Below, piece by piece: positions 1 through 9,666 of a stretch of 64,000 bases of DNA (position 1 is the stretch's first letter; each line of letters opens with the position of its first letter). The notes beneath the pieces were generated by a model. That model made no database searches, was not told the DNA's origin, and saw only the letters and a list, made by a program, of their open reading frames with translations. The stretch is from Acidobacteriota bacterium (lineage in GTDB: Bacteria > Acidobacteriota > Thermoanaerobaculia > Multivoradales > Multivoraceae): contig JAPPFP010000006.1 in assembly GCA_028877275.1 (NCBI GenBank), positions 735,896 to 799,895 of the forward strand, read 5' to 3'. Made by a program: the position numbers and the translations under genes.

Positions 1-64
1 TGGTCACCTTTCTCGGCGCTCCACGCTACGCGCTCTTCATAGAACCCGATCGACCGGAGGAACA

Positions 65-721
65 ATGACGCTCAGGATCAACGACGAAGCTCCCAACTTC
101 ACCGCCCAGACCACCGAGGGAGAGATCGACTTCCACGAGTGGATCGGCGATGGCTGGTGCGTTCTCTTCTCCCACCCCAAGGACTTCACGCCGGTGTGCA
201 CCACCGAGCTGGGTACGGTTGCCGGTCTCAAGGGCGAGTTCGATCGCCGCAGCTGCAAGGTGATCGGCATGAGCGTCGACGGCGTGTCGGACCACCAGGC
301 GTGGTCGAAGGACATCGAGGCGTCTCAGGGTCACGCCCTGAACTACCCGCTGATCGGAGACCCGACGCTGGACATCGTGAAGCGCTACGACATGCTGCCG
401 GCCGATGCCGGGGACAGCTCCGAGGGCCGGACGCCAATGGACAACGCGACTGCGCGCTCGGTCTTCGTGATCGGCCCGGACAAGCGGATCAAGGCGACCC
501 TGACCTACCCGATGAGCACGGGCCGGAACTTCGCCGAGATTCTGCGCCTGGTCGACTCCGTCCAGTTGACCGCGAAGGAGCAGGTGGCGACGCCGGCGAA
601 CTGGGAGCACGGCGACGACGTGATCATCCTGCCGGCTGTGTCCGACGAGGCGGCGAGGGCGAAGTACCCCCAGGGCTGGCAACAGCCGCTGCCGTACATC
701 CGGGTCGTGCCGCAGCCCTGA
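65..721 (+). CDS. Peroxiredoxin, 1-Cys/Prx6-type
   Basis: Thiol peroxidase of the AhpC/TSA superfamily that reduces hydrogen peroxide and alkyl hydroperoxides in the cytosol. The peroxidatic cysteine is Cys45 within FTPVCTTE. At 218 residues it has the extra C-terminal domain (about 150-218) of the Prx6 branch, which usually works with one catalytic cysteine; Cys32 and Cys64 are also present, so a resolving role for one of them cannot be excluded. The ATG follows a GGAGGA ribosome-binding site at 56-61. The gene converges on bolA, and a strong hairpin lies 47 bases past the stop. Family assignment is secure; the physiological reductant is not visible here. Confidence 0.95.
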   Translation: MTLRINDEAPNFTAQTTEGEIDFHEWIGDGWCVLFSHPKDFTPVCTTELGTVAGLKGEFDRRSCKVIGMSVDGVSDHQAWSKDIEASQGHALNYPLIGDPTLDIVKRYDMLPADAGDSSEGRTPMDNATARSVFVIGPDKRIKATLTYPMSTGRNFAEILRLVDSVQLTAKEQVATPANWEHGDDVIILPAVSDEAARAKYPQGWQQPLPYIRVVPQP

Positions 722-735
722 CGGCGCGAGTGACG

Positions 736-1125
736 TCAGTCGGCGGCGTCGAGCCGGGAACCGCCGTGGCAGTCAGGCGAAAGGCTGCGGCTTTCGCCGC
801 GGGACTGCCACTCGGCGGGCGTCAGTGCGTCGACGGCGAGGGCGTGGACCGGTCCTGCCAGTTCCTCGGCCAGGGCGCGGTGTATCACCCGGTGGCGCTG
901 TAGCCGGTTCGTGCCCTCAAACTGGCTGCTGACGACGACGACCCGGAAGTGGGTCTCGGCCGCGGGCGGGACGTTGTGCATGCGGCTCTCGTTCAGGACT
1001 TCCAGCCGTTCGGCGCCAGTCGCCTGCTCGAGCTTGTCGCGGATCGCCTGCTCCAGGGGCGTGCCGCGAACGACCGCCTTCGCGGAAGCCCTGTGTGTCG
1101 CGAGCGGACGGCCGAGAGTCGCCAT
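736..1125 (-). CDS. bolA: BolA family protein
   Basis: BolA proteins partner with monothiol glutaredoxins in iron-sulfur cluster handling and stress morphology control. The diagnostic core is present: IxxKL near residue 26, an E-V-x-N-E-S segment, H-F-x-V-x-V-V-S around residue 60, and the RHR-V-x-x-x-L segment followed by TPAEW. Two ends differ from a minimal BolA (about 85-105 residues): a 20-residue N-terminal lead and a 20-residue tail after TPAEW, giving 129 residues. The tail coincides with the hairpin at 768-809. The ATG at 1125 was chosen because no closer ATG or GTG precedes the TPLEQAIRDKL core. Confidence 0.85.
   Translation of the reverse strand: MATLGRPLATHRASAKAVVRGTPLEQAIRDKLEQATGAERLEVLNESRMHNVPPAAETHFRVVVVSSQFEGTNRLQRHRVIHRALAEELAGPVHALAVDALTPAEWQSRGESRSLSPDCHGGSRLDAAD
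768..809. terminator. Strong hairpin downstream of the peroxiredoxin gene, inside the 3' end of bolA
   Basis: Outer arms GGCAGTC (768-774) and GACTGCC (803-809) pair perfectly, and inner arms GGCGAAAG (776-783) and CTTTCGCC (791-798) pair perfectly around a GCTGCGG loop. There is no U tract. The position suggests a rho-independent-like stop or mRNA end for the peroxiredoxin transcript, but it also forms the 3' coding end of bolA on the other strand, so it may simply be a GC-rich stem. Confidence 0.35.
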
Positions 1126-1169
1126 GCCCGAATCATAGCGGCGTCGACGTCCGTGCTACGGTCGCTCGA

Positions 1170-1883
1170 ATGGCGGAGTCGAAGGGCCGTTCACCCTGGT
1201 TCTATGGCCTTCTCGGCTGTCTGGGCTGCCTCGGTCTCGTGGTCCTCGTGGTGGGGGGTCTGGTCTTCTTTGGCGTTCGGACGGCCCGGCAGGTGACCGC
1301 GGACAACGAGGATCCGGAGCGGCGCAGGAGCCGCGCACTGGAGGTACTGGGAGCGGACCGGGAGCCGGGTGGCTATCACGCCGCGGCGGTCGTCTCGATT
1401 CCGTTGTTCCTGGAGATGGCGGTGTTCTCGGACCGGACGCCGGAAGACGGTGCCTGGGAAGGAGAGTTTCGCGAGGAAGGGTTCTTCTACGTTCGCGTGC
1501 GAGGAGGGGGCGACGACCTGCGGGCCTTCTTCGACGGCGAGACGAGTGAGTCGGTGACGTTTCGCGAGATGGGCCTGGATCTGGACATCGAGGAGAACCT
1601 GGGCCGTGGCGACCTGGATCGTGGCGACTTCACCGCACGCTGGGCCACGTTCCGTGGTCGTACCTTGTACGAGGCTGGGGAAGAAGTGGGAGACCTCGTG
1701 ACGTTGATTGAGTTCGACTGCCCCGAGGACGAGTGGATGCGTATGGGAGTCTGGTTTGGGTCTGCTGCGGAGTCTGACGATCAACGGTCAGTCACGGAAC
1801 CGGAGTCAGGCGGTCTTGCGGCTGACGGTGAAGTGATCGAGGCGTTTCTGGAACCGATTCATCCATGTGGCCGTTCCGGCTGA
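1170..1883 (+). CDS. Single-pass membrane protein of unknown function
   Basis: No recognised family. From the ATG at 1170 the protein has 237 residues: a short charged N-terminus, one glycine- and leucine-rich membrane segment (about residues 9-33), then a soluble domain rich in Glu and Asp. An upstream in-frame start (1095) would overlap the bolA start region and adds residues without membrane or domain character, so 1170 is preferred. Its 3' end overlaps the next gene by 19 bases in another frame, which suggests co-transcription. The large acidic domain is probably extracytoplasmic. Function cannot be inferred. Confidence 0.7.
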   Translation: MAESKGRSPWFYGLLGCLGCLGLVVLVVGGLVFFGVRTARQVTADNEDPERRRSRALEVLGADREPGGYHAAAVVSIPLFLEMAVFSDRTPEDGAWEGEFREEGFFYVRVRGGGDDLRAFFDGETSESVTFREMGLDLDIEENLGRGDLDRGDFTARWATFRGRTLYEAGEEVGDLVTLIEFDCPEDEWMRMGVWFGSAAESDDQRSVTEPESGGLAADGEVIEAFLEPIHPCGRSG

Positions 1884-3199
1884 ACCTCGTGTTGACGGCT
1901 GTCGCCGTCGGGTTCTGCTGGGGCGCGCCCGTGTGGGCGCAATCTGCCGGAGACGACGCGGCCAGCTACCGACTGACGTTCCGCGGCACCTGGACGCGTA
2001 GCGTGACACCCGGCGGTGTGCCGGGCAGCGCGCATTTCTCGCCCCTGATCGGTGCGGTTCACAACGACCAGGTGAGCTTCTGGGAAGCTGGTGGCACGGC
2101 AAGCCCGCAACTGGAGCGTGTGGCTGAGCTGGGCCTCCAGCGGAATCTGAGGACGTTGATGGAGCGAAACCAGCATGTCCTCGCCGTGCTGGAGAAGACA
2201 CCCCGGAGGGGCGGAACGGCGTCAACGACGATTGAGTTCGAGGCCACGAAGCAGTATCCGCTTGTCACCCTGGTCACGATGATCGCTCCCAGCCCCGACT
2301 GGTTCGTCGGTATCTCCGGGCGCTCGCTGCTCGACAGCCAGGGTCGGTGGCTCGATGAGCTGGAGGTCGACCTCTTCCCTTACGACGCCGGCACCGAGGA
2401 GGGAACCGAGTTCTCCCTCGACAACGCGGCGACCGTGCCCCAGGGCACGATTGCCAGCATCCGCGGCGTGGGCAAGTTCACCGACAGGCCGATGGCGCGG
2501 CTGACCTTCGAGCGCTTCGTGCCGGAGCCACCCGTCGAGCCGGAAGAACCCGGCACGGATGAACCTTCGCCGCGGTTCGCCGGCGACGTCACCGCGGAGC
2601 CGGTGGGGGATTCGGGCGTCGTCGTGTTCTGGCGGGGAAGCTGGGTCGAAGCCGCGAGGGGGCTCCTGAGCGTGGAGGCCCGCAGCCAGACGGCGGGCTG
2701 GGTTCAGGTGGCGACGGCGGCCGCGACCGGCGGCCGCGTCCGCATCGACGGCCTTCGTTCGGAGACGCCGTACACGTTCCGTCTGCGCGCGGAGGGGCGC
2801 CAGGGGTTCGAGTACTCGGAGGAGGCAAGTGCGACAACCGGCGGCTACAGCGGCCCATGTCGTGCCGGCGACAGCTTTCTCTGCCTGAGGCAGCGCTTCG
2901 AAGTCCAGGTGCACTGGACCGATCCCGACGTTGCCGGGAGGTTCGGAAGCGGTGGCGCCATTCCGGTGACGATCTCCGACGACGCGGGCCTGTTCTGGTT
3001 CTTCGAGCCGGCGAACCTGGAGCTTGTCGTCAAGGTGCTCGACGGCCGCGTGCTGAACGGTCACTACTGGGTGTTCTACGGCGCCCTGTCCGATGTGGAG
3101 TACTGGGTCACGGTCAGGGACACGGTCGGCGGTTTGAATCGCACGTACCACAATCCGCCCAAGCAGGTAAGCGGGAAGCGGGACCTCGAAGCGTTCTGA
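1865..3199 (+). CDS. Secreted fibronectin type III protein with a C-terminal LFWFF module
   Basis: A 444-residue exported protein of unknown function. Residues 1-25 form a signal peptide ending in a VWAQ-type cleavage site. A beta-rich domain follows (about 30-225), with spondin-like features in the R-G-T-W-T start and the H-F-S-P-L-I-G-A-V-H segment. A proline/glutamate linker and a fibronectin type III domain (about 240-330) come next. The last 110 residues form a module containing SDDAGLFWFF and VKVLDG that recurs at the C-terminus of the M14 carboxypeptidase at 9667-11727. The spondin-like reading of the N-terminal domain is inference. The stop codon directly abuts the stop of the convergent gene at 3200. 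Confidence 0.8.
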   Translation: MWPFRLNLVLTAVAVGFCWGAPVWAQSAGDDAASYRLTFRGTWTRSVTPGGVPGSAHFSPLIGAVHNDQVSFWEAGGTASPQLERVAELGLQRNLRTLMERNQHVLAVLEKTPRRGGTASTTIEFEATKQYPLVTLVTMIAPSPDWFVGISGRSLLDSQGRWLDELEVDLFPYDAGTEEGTEFSLDNAATVPQGTIASIRGVGKFTDRPMARLTFERFVPEPPVEPEEPGTDEPSPRFAGDVTAEPVGDSGVVVFWRGSWVEAARGLLSVEARSQTAGWVQVATAAATGGRVRIDGLRSETPYTFRLRAEGRQGFEYSEEASATTGGYSGPCRAGDSFLCLRQRFEVQVHWTDPDVAGRFGSGGAIPVTISDDAGLFWFFEPANLELVVKVLDGRVLNGHYWVFYGALSDVEYWVTVRDTVGGLNRTYHNPPKQVSGKRDLEAF

Positions 3200-4354
3200 C
3201 TAGGTGGTTGCGCCTCCGACGACTCGGCGCAGGTCCGCGTCAAGCGCCAGCAGCGACTCGAGCAGCGCCAGTTGCACCCGGCAACGATCCAGGTTCTGGC
3301 CGGGCCGCTCGACTCGAAAGTAGACGTCGCCATCCAGGTGGTCGGTGAGGAAGCGCACGGCCTGCTCGAGCGTCAGCACCAGGGCGCCGTCGACCAGGCT
3401 GCGACGCTCCGCCGCGGTCAGAAAACCGGCGCCGTCCAGGTAGCCCTGGGCCAGGGCGGCGAAGAGCTCCAGGTCGACTCGCGCCCCGGCCGTGTCCCGG
3501 GCGTCCTCGTCGGCACGGTGGCTCATCGAGCGAACCATGTCTCCGAAGTCGTAGGCGGCCAATCCGGGCATGGTCGTGTCCAGGTCGACGACACAAAGGG
3601 CTTCGCCGGTTGGCCGGTCGAACAGGATGTTGCTGATCTTGCAGTCGTTGTGGACGGTGCGTTGCGGCAATCCGTGAGTCGAGGCGGCGCTCAACCGGGC
3701 ACCCAGGTCGCGGTGGACGGCGACTGACCGGATCTCGGCCACCGCCTGCCGGCGCCTGGCGGCGCCGACGGGCGACTCGTTTGCCGCGGCCAGCGCCCGG
3801 TCGAACGCGTCGAAGCGCTTCGGCGTGTCGTGGAAGCCCGGAATCGTCTCGTGCAGCGGCGGTGCTGGGAGATCGACGAAGTGCATCTCGAAGCGGCCGA
3901 ACGCCTGTGCGGCGAGAAAGGCCTGCTCCGGAGTCGATACACGAAGCTCGGTCGTCGTGTCCTCGATCAGCTCGTACATCCGCCACCAGTCGGCGGGACC
4001 TTCCTTCGCTGTCGTCTCGAACCACATCTCTCCATCCACCGCGGGGACCAGAGTGAGCCGGCGGCGGGCGCTTTCCGGGCCGAGCCTGCGTTCGAGATGG
4101 CGCGTGATGCGCACGATGTTCTCCATGACCCGAGCCGGGTTCGGGAACACGTAGCCGTTGATGCGCTGCAGCAGGAAGCGCCCGCCGCTCGCCGTGGAGA
4201 CCACGAAGGAATCGTTGATGTGGCCCGCCCGCAGTTCGACCGCACCGGTTGCGCGGCCGCCGGTCCGGAAGCGCCCCGCGATGCGCAGGACTGCTTCGGG
4301 ATCGTTCTGCCCGGGCGCCGTCAAGACGGTGTCGGCCGGCCGACCAGGTGGCAA
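3200..4354 (-). CDS. Aminoglycoside phosphotransferase-fold sugar kinase, NahK-like
   Basis: An APH-fold small-molecule kinase. The N-terminal half has the G-H-I-N-D-S-F and LLQRIN segments and the NPxxVMENIxRITRHL stretch typical of the N-acetylhexosamine 1-kinase branch. The catalytic loop is [12 protein letters not shown], and the magnesium motif [16 protein letters not shown] follows. It would phosphorylate a sugar or amino sugar in the cytosol; the exact substrate is not evident. The first codon used here is TTG at 4354; an in-frame TTG about 10 codons further in is an alternative. It is divergent from the SPFH gene, and a 28-bp symmetric element (4359-4386) sits right at its 5' end. Confidence 0.75.
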   Translation of the reverse strand: MPPGRPADTVLTAPGQNDPEAVLRIAGRFRTGGRATGAVELRAGHINDSFVVSTASGGRFLLQRINGYVFPNPARVMENIVRITRHLERRLGPESARRRLTLVPAVDGEMWFETTAKEGPADWWRMYELIEDTTTELRVSTPEQAFLAAQAFGRFEMHFVDLPAPPLHETIPGFHDTPKRFDAFDRALAAANESPVGAARRRQAVAEIRSVAVHRDLGARLSAASTHGLPQRTVHNDCKISNILFDRPTGEALCVVDLDTTMPGLAAYDFGDMVRSMSHRADEDARDTAGARVDLELFAALAQGYLDGAGFLTAAERRSLVDGALVLTLEQAVRFLTDHLDGDVYFRVERPGQNLDRCRVQLALLESLLALDADLRRVVGGATT

Positions 4355-4358
4355 CGTA

Positions 4359-4386
4359 GATATGAGTGTGATATCACTTCCATATC
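4359..4386. promoter_or_regulatory. Symmetric three-hexamer operator-like element
   Basis: GATATG (4359-4364), GATATC (4370-4375) and CATATC (4381-4386) are spaced 11 bp apart centre to centre. The outer hexamers are reverse complements of each other and the middle one is self-palindromic, so the element is a 28-bp dyad with one-helical-turn phasing. It lies between two divergent genes, 54 bp before the SPFH start. Such phased short repeats suit cooperative binding by a ribbon-helix-helix repressor, and the small protein at 5346-5540 is one; that link is inference. Confidence 0.5.
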
Positions 4387-4440
4387 GAAAAGAACGGCGG
4401 TCGTTTGGTCGGCCGCGTGATCAAGGGAGTCACCAACGAA

Positions 4441-5327
4441 TGGAACAACAGATGGTAGAGCATCGGGAGAAGCGTCTCTCGATCACGTCGGGCGTTGGCA
4501 TGCTGTGCCTGCTCATCCTCCTCATCCTTCTCGCCGTCGCCGGGATCGCGGTCTTCGGGATCTGGCGGGTCATCCCCGTCGTGATCTTCTGCGCGGCGTG
4601 CATTCCGGTTCTCGTCCTGCTGCTGTTCGGGTTGTTCATGGTCCATCCGAACGAGGCGAAGGTTCTCCAACTCTTCGGTTCGTACCGGGGCAGCGTCTAC
4701 GACACCGGGCTTCGGTGGGCGAATCCGTTTCTCAGCAAGCGGCGCGTGTCCGTGCGGACGAGGAACTTCGAGACCGGGAAGCTGAAGGTGAACGACAACG
4801 CCGGCAACCCGATCGAGATCGGCGCGGTCGTCGTCTGGCGCGTCACGGACAGCGCCGAGGCGCTCTTCAACGTCGACGACTATGAGGACTACGTTCAGGT
4901 TCAGAGCGAGGCCGCGCTGCGGAACATGGCGACTGGCTACCCCTACGACGCACACAACGAGGGCGAAGTCTCGCTGTCGCATCACACCGCCGAGATCTCC
5001 GAGCGTCTCCGCGGCGAGGTTCAGGAGCGATTGGCGACCGCAGGCGTCGAGGTGATCGAGGCCCGCATCAGTCACCTGGCCTACGCGGCGGAAATCGCCG
5101 CCGCGATGCTGCAGCGCCAGCAGGCCGCGGCGGTGGTCGCGGCGCGCGCCCAGATCGTGGATGGCGCGGTCGGCATGGTGGAGCAGGCGCTGAACATGCT
5201 GAGCGAGAAGGACGTCGTGCACCTGGACGACGAACGGAAGGCGGCGATGGTCAGCAACCTGCTGGCCGTGCTTTGCAGCGACCGCCATACCCAGCCGGTC
5301 GTGAACACCGGTACGCTCTATCCGTAG
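4441..5327 (+). CDS. SPFH/band 7 domain membrane protein
   Basis: A 295-residue slipin/prohibitin-like scaffold protein. Residues 1-18 are cytoplasmic, followed by two closely spaced hydrophobic segments (about 19-45 and 48-70), then the SPFH domain opening with [19 protein letters not shown] and running to about residue 250. The [10 protein letters not shown] and Q-R-Q-Q-A-A-A segments are typical of the family's coiled-coil entry. Such proteins organise membrane microdomains, but the specific job here is unknown. ATG 4441 was chosen because the longer frame upstream runs through the regulatory element. The Arc-like gene follows after 18 bases and is probably co-transcribed. Confidence 0.9.
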
Positions 5328-5345
5328 GGCGAGGGGTGCTGTACG

Positions 5346-5540
5346 GTGGGTGCCCCTCCGCGCAAGGCGTTCCTTCTGCGTCTCGACTTTGGCGTGTTCG
5401 AGGAGCTTCAGCGGCTCGCGGCGGCGGAGTTGCGGAGCGTCAACGGGCAGATCGAGTATCTGCTTCGCGAGGCGCTGCGGCAGCGGGGAAGAACCGCGAC
5501 CCCCGCAGCAGTTGAGAAGGACGGACGCGACGCCCCGTAG
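5346..5540 (+). CDS. Arc-like ribbon-helix-helix DNA-binding protein
   Basis: A 64-residue protein starting at GTG 5346. The segment RKAFLLRLDFGVFEELQRLA matches the beta strand and first helix of Arc/MetJ-type ribbon-helix-helix proteins, and SVNGQIEYLLREALRQ is the second helix with the N-x-x-I-E-x-x-L-R-x-A-L pattern. Such proteins bind DNA as paired dimers. It sits just downstream of the SPFH gene, a pairing I know from other genomes, and could autoregulate the pair through the element at 4359-4386. No toxin partner is visible, so an antitoxin role is not supported. Confidence 0.75.
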   Translation: MGAPPRKAFLLRLDFGVFEELQRLAAAELRSVNGQIEYLLREALRQRGRTATPAAVEKDGRDAP

Positions 5541-5736
5541 ACCACAGTGGAGCGAAACACAACGGCGTGGTTGATCGTCTTCATACTGCTACACTTGCGC
5601 TGTCGGCGCTCAATGTTCCCGGTTCGCTGAGACACTCTCTCGGCGGGCGGGGAGGTGTGCAGGCTGAGATCGGCATGGACGGCTCTCGGCGCCGCCGCTT
5701 GATTCCCTCTGCTTGGCCCTTACCTGGAGACCGAAG

Positions 5737-7461
5737 ATGGCAGTTGCCCCAGTCAAGGACGTGAACAAGCCCCTGGAGGCGAGGTACTCGTCCATTCGCC
5801 AGCTCTTCGAGCTGGGCAAGGCGAAGACGTATCTCCTCAACGACGAGATCCACGACATGATGCCGGCCGACATGGTCGGCGTCGAAGCCGAGATCAACGA
5901 GCTGTACGACCGCCTGCGCGAGTTGCGCGTCGGCGTGATCCGGCGGCCGGGCTGGTACGTGGCGAACCTCGACGAGACCGTCACGCTCGAGATCGAGAAG
6001 GCGGACGAGGATCCCGCGACGCCGACGGTCACCGAACCGCTGAACACGAGCGATCCGGTGCGGATGTATCTGCGGGAGATGAGCACCGTCCCGCTACTGG
6101 ACCGCGACGGCGAGGTCGAGATCGCGCGCGCACTCGAGGACGGCGAGTGGCTCATCTTTCAGGCGATGGCCCGGAATGCCGACCTGATGACCCGCCTGTT
6201 GGCGATGACCGAGCTCGCGGACCGCAAGAACGCGAAGCCGCTCTCCCAGTTGGTGGAGATCGAGCACCCCATCTCGCTGCTGGACCAGAACGGCCACAAG
6301 CGGATCGCCAAGCGCGTCGGCGTGTTCGAGAAGATGCAGGAACTGGAGGAGGAACTCGATCGCACCCGGCGCCGGCAGAAGCGCTACAGCCCTCGAGGTG
6401 AGCGCTTCCAGGAGATCGCGCGGGACATCGACCGCCTGGAGGAGCGGGCCTCCGCCCTGATCGTGGAGCTCGGTTTCACAGGGCCGGACCGCAATCGGGT
6501 AGTCGACCTGGTCAAGTTGATCGACAACCGGTTCCGGCGCAGCGAGCGCGACATCAGCCGGGCCCAGGTGGCGCTCGAGCGCGAAAGCAACGAGGAACTC
6601 AGGGCGCTGCACCGCCGTCGCATCCAGAAGTACCGGGAGGAGGTGCGGAAGCTCGAGCTGCGCCACTTCGTCAAGCAGGGAGAGCTGCGGGCGATGGTGG
6701 CCAAGGTCAAGCGCGGCGAGGCGTTGAGTGAGCGCGCCAAGGAGCAGCTCATCATGTCGAACCTGCGCCTGGTCGTCTCGATCGCCAAGAAGTACACGAA
6801 CCGGGGCCTCCAGTTCCTGGACCTGATCCAGGAGGGGAACATCGGCCTGATGAAGGCTGTCGAGAAGTTCGAGTATCGCCGCGGCTACAAGTTCTCGACG
6901 TACGCAACCTGGTGGATCCGCCAGGCCGTGGCGCGGGCGATCGCCGACCAGTCGCGGACGATCCGCATCCCCGTGCACATGATCGAGAACATCAACAAGC
7001 TGACCCGCACGTCGCGGTCGCTGGTCCAGGAGCTCGGGCGCGAGCCCACCGCCGAGGAGATTGGCGAGCATATGGATCTTCCCGCCTCCAAGGTGCGCAA
7101 GATCATGAAGATCGCGCAGGCGCCGGTGTCGCTCGAGACGCCGGTCGGAGAAGAGGAGGATTCCCACCTCGGCGACTTCATCGAGGACAAGAACTCGCCG
7201 TCGCCGATTGACGAGGTCATCTCGGCCAACCTGCGCGAGCAGACCGGCAACGTGCTGCGTTCGCTGTCGCCGCGAGAGGAACTCGTGCTGCGGATGCGCT
7301 TTGGAGTCGGCGAAGGATCGGAGCACACCCTGGAGGAGGTCGGCAAGTCGTTCAACGTCACGCGCGAACGCATCCGCCAGATCGAGTCCAAGGCGCTGCG
7401 CAAGCTCCGGCACCCGGACTGGGCGCGGAAGCTGCGCCCGTTCCTCGACGACGGCGCGTAA
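5737..7461 (+). CDS. rpoD: Primary RNA polymerase sigma factor RpoD
   Basis: The housekeeping sigma-70 factor, 574 residues. Region 1.1 occupies about residues 15-85, and region 1.2 includes [10 protein letters not shown] near 108. A charged non-conserved stretch runs from about 190 to 330. Region 2 begins near 345 with [20 protein letters not shown] and contains the core-binding and minus-10-recognition helix ending [10 protein letters not shown]. Region 3 follows, and the region 4 helix-turn-helix is near 532 ([20 protein letters not shown]). ATG 5737 is supported by GGAGA at 5726-5730; a TTG further upstream lacks such a site. An extended minus-10-like TGCTACACT is seen at 5587-5595 but without a well-spaced minus-35. 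Confidence 0.97.
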   Translation: MAVAPVKDVNKPLEARYSSIRQLFELGKAKTYLLNDEIHDMMPADMVGVEAEINELYDRLRELRVGVIRRPGWYVANLDETVTLEIEKADEDPATPTVTEPLNTSDPVRMYLREMSTVPLLDRDGEVEIARALEDGEWLIFQAMARNADLMTRLLAMTELADRKNAKPLSQLVEIEHPISLLDQNGHKRIAKRVGVFEKMQELEEELDRTRRRQKRYSPRGERFQEIARDIDRLEERASALIVELGFTGPDRNRVVDLVKLIDNRFRRSERDISRAQVALERESNEELRALHRRRIQKYREEVRKLELRHFVKQGELRAMVAKVKRGEALSERAKEQLIMSNLRLVVSIAKKYTNRGLQFLDLIQEGNIGLMKAVEKFEYRRGYKFSTYATWWIRQAVARAIADQSRTIRIPVHMIENINKLTRTSRSLVQELGREPTAEEIGEHMDLPASKVRKIMKIAQAPVSLETPVGEEEDSHLGDFIEDKNSPSPIDEVISANLREQTGNVLRSLSPREELVLRMRFGVGEGSEHTLEEVGKSFNVTRERIRQIESKALRKLRHPDWARKLRPFLDDGA

Positions 7462-7500
7462 CGCACGGGCCGCGCGCTCAACCTCAGCAGTCGGTCAGGT

Positions 7501-8205
7501 ATGCGGGTCCGTACCGGCACCAGCGGGTTCTCGTACCCCGCCTGGGAGGGGCCGTTCTACCCGACCGGAACGAAGCGGCCGGACATGCTCTCGTTCTATG
7601 CGTCCAGGCTTGGCTCGGTGGAGATCAACAACACCTTCTACCGCATGCCGAAGGCGGATCTGCTGGAGCGGTGGCGCGACACGGTGCCCTGCACCTTTCG
7701 GTTTGCGCTGAAGGCGTCCCGCCGGATCACGCACCAGCTCCGCCTGAAGGACGCCGGGGACTCGGTCGACTACCTGTTTCGCACCGCGAAAGTGCTCGGC
7801 GAGCGACTCGGCCCCTTCCTCTTCCAGTTGCCGCCGTACCTCAGGCGCGACGTCGACCGGCTGGCGAGCTTTCTCGATCTGCTGCCCGAAGGAATGAGGA
7901 GCGCGTTCGAGTTCCGACATGCGAGCTGGTTCGACGACGAGGTGTTCACGCTGCTTGCCGACGCCGGCGCGTCTCTGTGCATCGCCGACAGCGGGGCCAA
8001 CCACGACGCGCCGCTGGTGGCGACCGCGGACTTCGGCTATCTTCGGCTGCGCCGCGAGGACTACGACGAGACGGCGCTTCGCGCCTGGGCCGACAGGATC
8101 CGGCGGCAACCCTGGCGCGAGACTTACGTCTTCTTCAAGCACGAAGACGAAGGGGCAGGACCGCGCATGGCGGCGCGGTTCGAAGCCCTGCTTCTGGAAT
8201 CCTGA
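7501..8205 (+). CDS. DUF72 domain protein
   Basis: A 234-residue member of the DUF72 family (TIM-barrel-like, YecE type), whose biochemical role is not established. The opening [19 protein letters not shown], the [10 protein letters not shown] segment and the [10 protein letters not shown] strand are the family's signature, and [13 protein letters not shown] near the C-terminus is the usual end. The length is normal. It follows rpoD by 39 bases and precedes the MATE gene by 3 bases, so it is probably co-transcribed with the exporter. Confidence 0.92.
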   Translation: MRVRTGTSGFSYPAWEGPFYPTGTKRPDMLSFYASRLGSVEINNTFYRMPKADLLERWRDTVPCTFRFALKASRRITHQLRLKDAGDSVDYLFRTAKVLGERLGPFLFQLPPYLRRDVDRLASFLDLLPEGMRSAFEFRHASWFDDEVFTLLADAGASLCIADSGANHDAPLVATADFGYLRLRREDYDETALRAWADRIRRQPWRETYVFFKHEDEGAGPRMAARFEALLLES

Positions 8206-8208
8206 CCA

Positions 8209-9630
8209 ATGAACATCGACATCTCCTATCGGCGCATTCTGACGCTGGCCGGACCAGTCGTCATCACGCAGATGACGCACACGGCGATGGGCCTGATCGA
8301 TGCGATGATGGTCGGACGGCTCGGCGTCGTTGCGCTGGCCGGGGTCGGCCTGGGCGCGATCATCTCGTGGTGGCTGCTCGGCTTCTTCGTCGGCCTGCTG
8401 CAGGGCGTGAACACCTTCGTCGCCCAGTTCTTCGGCGCCGGCAAGAAGGATCGGGTCGGCGTCGCCTTCTGGCAGGGTCTCTACCTGGCCGCCGGCGCGG
8501 GCGTCGCCGTCCTGCTCGCGGCGCCGCTGTCCGGCTGGGCGTTCCGCGTGATGGGGGCGTCGGCGGAAGTCCAGGCGATCGCCACGGACTACACCGAAGT
8601 GCGGCTGGGCGCCGCGGTCGGGCTGATGATCTTCCTCGTCGCGGAGAACTACTACCGCGGACTCGGACGCACCGAGGTTCCCATGTTCGCGGGGCTGATC
8701 CAGCTGGCCCTGAACTGCGGGCTGAACTACCTGCTCATCTTCGGCGTCTGGGGATTTCCGGAGCTCGGGGCCGCCGGCACCGCGGTCGGTACGGTGATCG
8801 CCCAGTTTCTCGTCGCACTCGGCCTGCTGGCCGGAGTGCTCGGCACGAAGATCGGGCGGGACTACGGTGCGACCCGTCCCAGGCCGCCGGAGTCGGCCCT
8901 GCTCGGGCAGATGCTCCGCGTCAGCCTGCCGATCGGCGTCCAGGTGTTCATGGAGATGGGCGGAATCAGCGTCTTCACGGCACTCGTGGCGAACCTGGGC
9001 GACGCGGAGATGGCGGCAACGAACGCCGTGATCCACGCCTGGTCCGTCTCCTTCATGCTGGCCGTCGCGCTGGCCGTCGGTTGCACGACGCTGGTCGGGC
9101 AGTGCCTGGGCGCCAGACAGCTTGACGACGTACGCGTCGTCGTTCGTCGCGTGATGTGGCTGGGCTACGGGGCGATGGCGATCATGGCGGTCATCTACGT
9201 CGGGTTCCCCGGATGGCTGATGCAGCTGTTCGCGCGGGAGGCGGGCGATCTCGCGGCGCTGCTGCCGTACGCCCGGCCGCTGTTTCTCATCGCCACCCTG
9301 TGCCTGGTCTTCGAACTGCCGTTCAACATCTACTCGGGCGCGCTTCGAGGCGCCGGTGACACGACCTACCCGATGGTCGTGAACATCGGCGTGGCCTGGC
9401 TCGTCTTCGTGCCGCTCGTGTTCTTCGCCACGCGGAACTGGGGCCTGGTCGGCGCCTGGAGCTGCTTCATCGTCCATGTAGCGCTGCTCGCTGGCCTCCT
9501 CGCCATCCGGGTGCGCGGGCGGACCTGGATTGACCGCGGCGCATCCCTGCTCGATGCGGAGCGGGCGGGCGCCGGCGCAACGGCGGCCGTGTCCGAGATG
9601 GACGACCTCCGCTCCTCGCCGGCGCTCTGA
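8209..9630 (+). CDS. MATE family efflux transporter
   Basis: A 473-residue inner-membrane multidrug and toxin extrusion protein with the usual twelve hydrophobic segments in two six-helix halves. The first helix carries GPVVITQMTHTAMGLIDAMM and then the V-G-R-L-G motif; the second half begins near residue 235 with the corresponding S-L-P-I-G-V-Q-V segment. MATE proteins export cationic compounds or metabolites against a proton or sodium gradient; substrate and ion are not deducible here. It starts 3 bases after the DUF72 stop. The C-terminal 30 residues are an alanine-rich cytoplasmic tail. Confidence 0.95.
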   Translation: MNIDISYRRILTLAGPVVITQMTHTAMGLIDAMMVGRLGVVALAGVGLGAIISWWLLGFFVGLLQGVNTFVAQFFGAGKKDRVGVAFWQGLYLAAGAGVAVLLAAPLSGWAFRVMGASAEVQAIATDYTEVRLGAAVGLMIFLVAENYYRGLGRTEVPMFAGLIQLALNCGLNYLLIFGVWGFPELGAAGTAVGTVIAQFLVALGLLAGVLGTKIGRDYGATRPRPPESALLGQMLRVSLPIGVQVFMEMGGISVFTALVANLGDAEMAATNAVIHAWSVSFMLAVALAVGCTTLVGQCLGARQLDDVRVVVRRVMWLGYGAMAIMAVIYVGFPGWLMQLFAREAGDLAALLPYARPLFLIATLCLVFELPFNIYSGALRGAGDTTYPMVVNIGVAWLVFVPLVFFATRNWGLVGAWSCFIVHVALLAGLLAIRVRGRTWIDRGASLLDAERAGAGATAAVSEMDDLRSSPAL

Positions 9631-9666
9631 GCCGATTCGGTGGCGGGGGGCGCGCGCGGCCCGCGT

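Noticed and set aside
5541..5736. A standard minus-35/minus-10 promoter for rpoD
   Set aside because: TTGATC (5571-5576) and TACACT (5590-5595) are only 13 bp apart; an extended minus-10 is possible but not strong enough to list.
7495..9477. A 660-codon minus-strand frame opposite the DUF72 and MATE genes
   Set aside because: It spans two well-recognised plus-strand genes and has low-complexity composition only.
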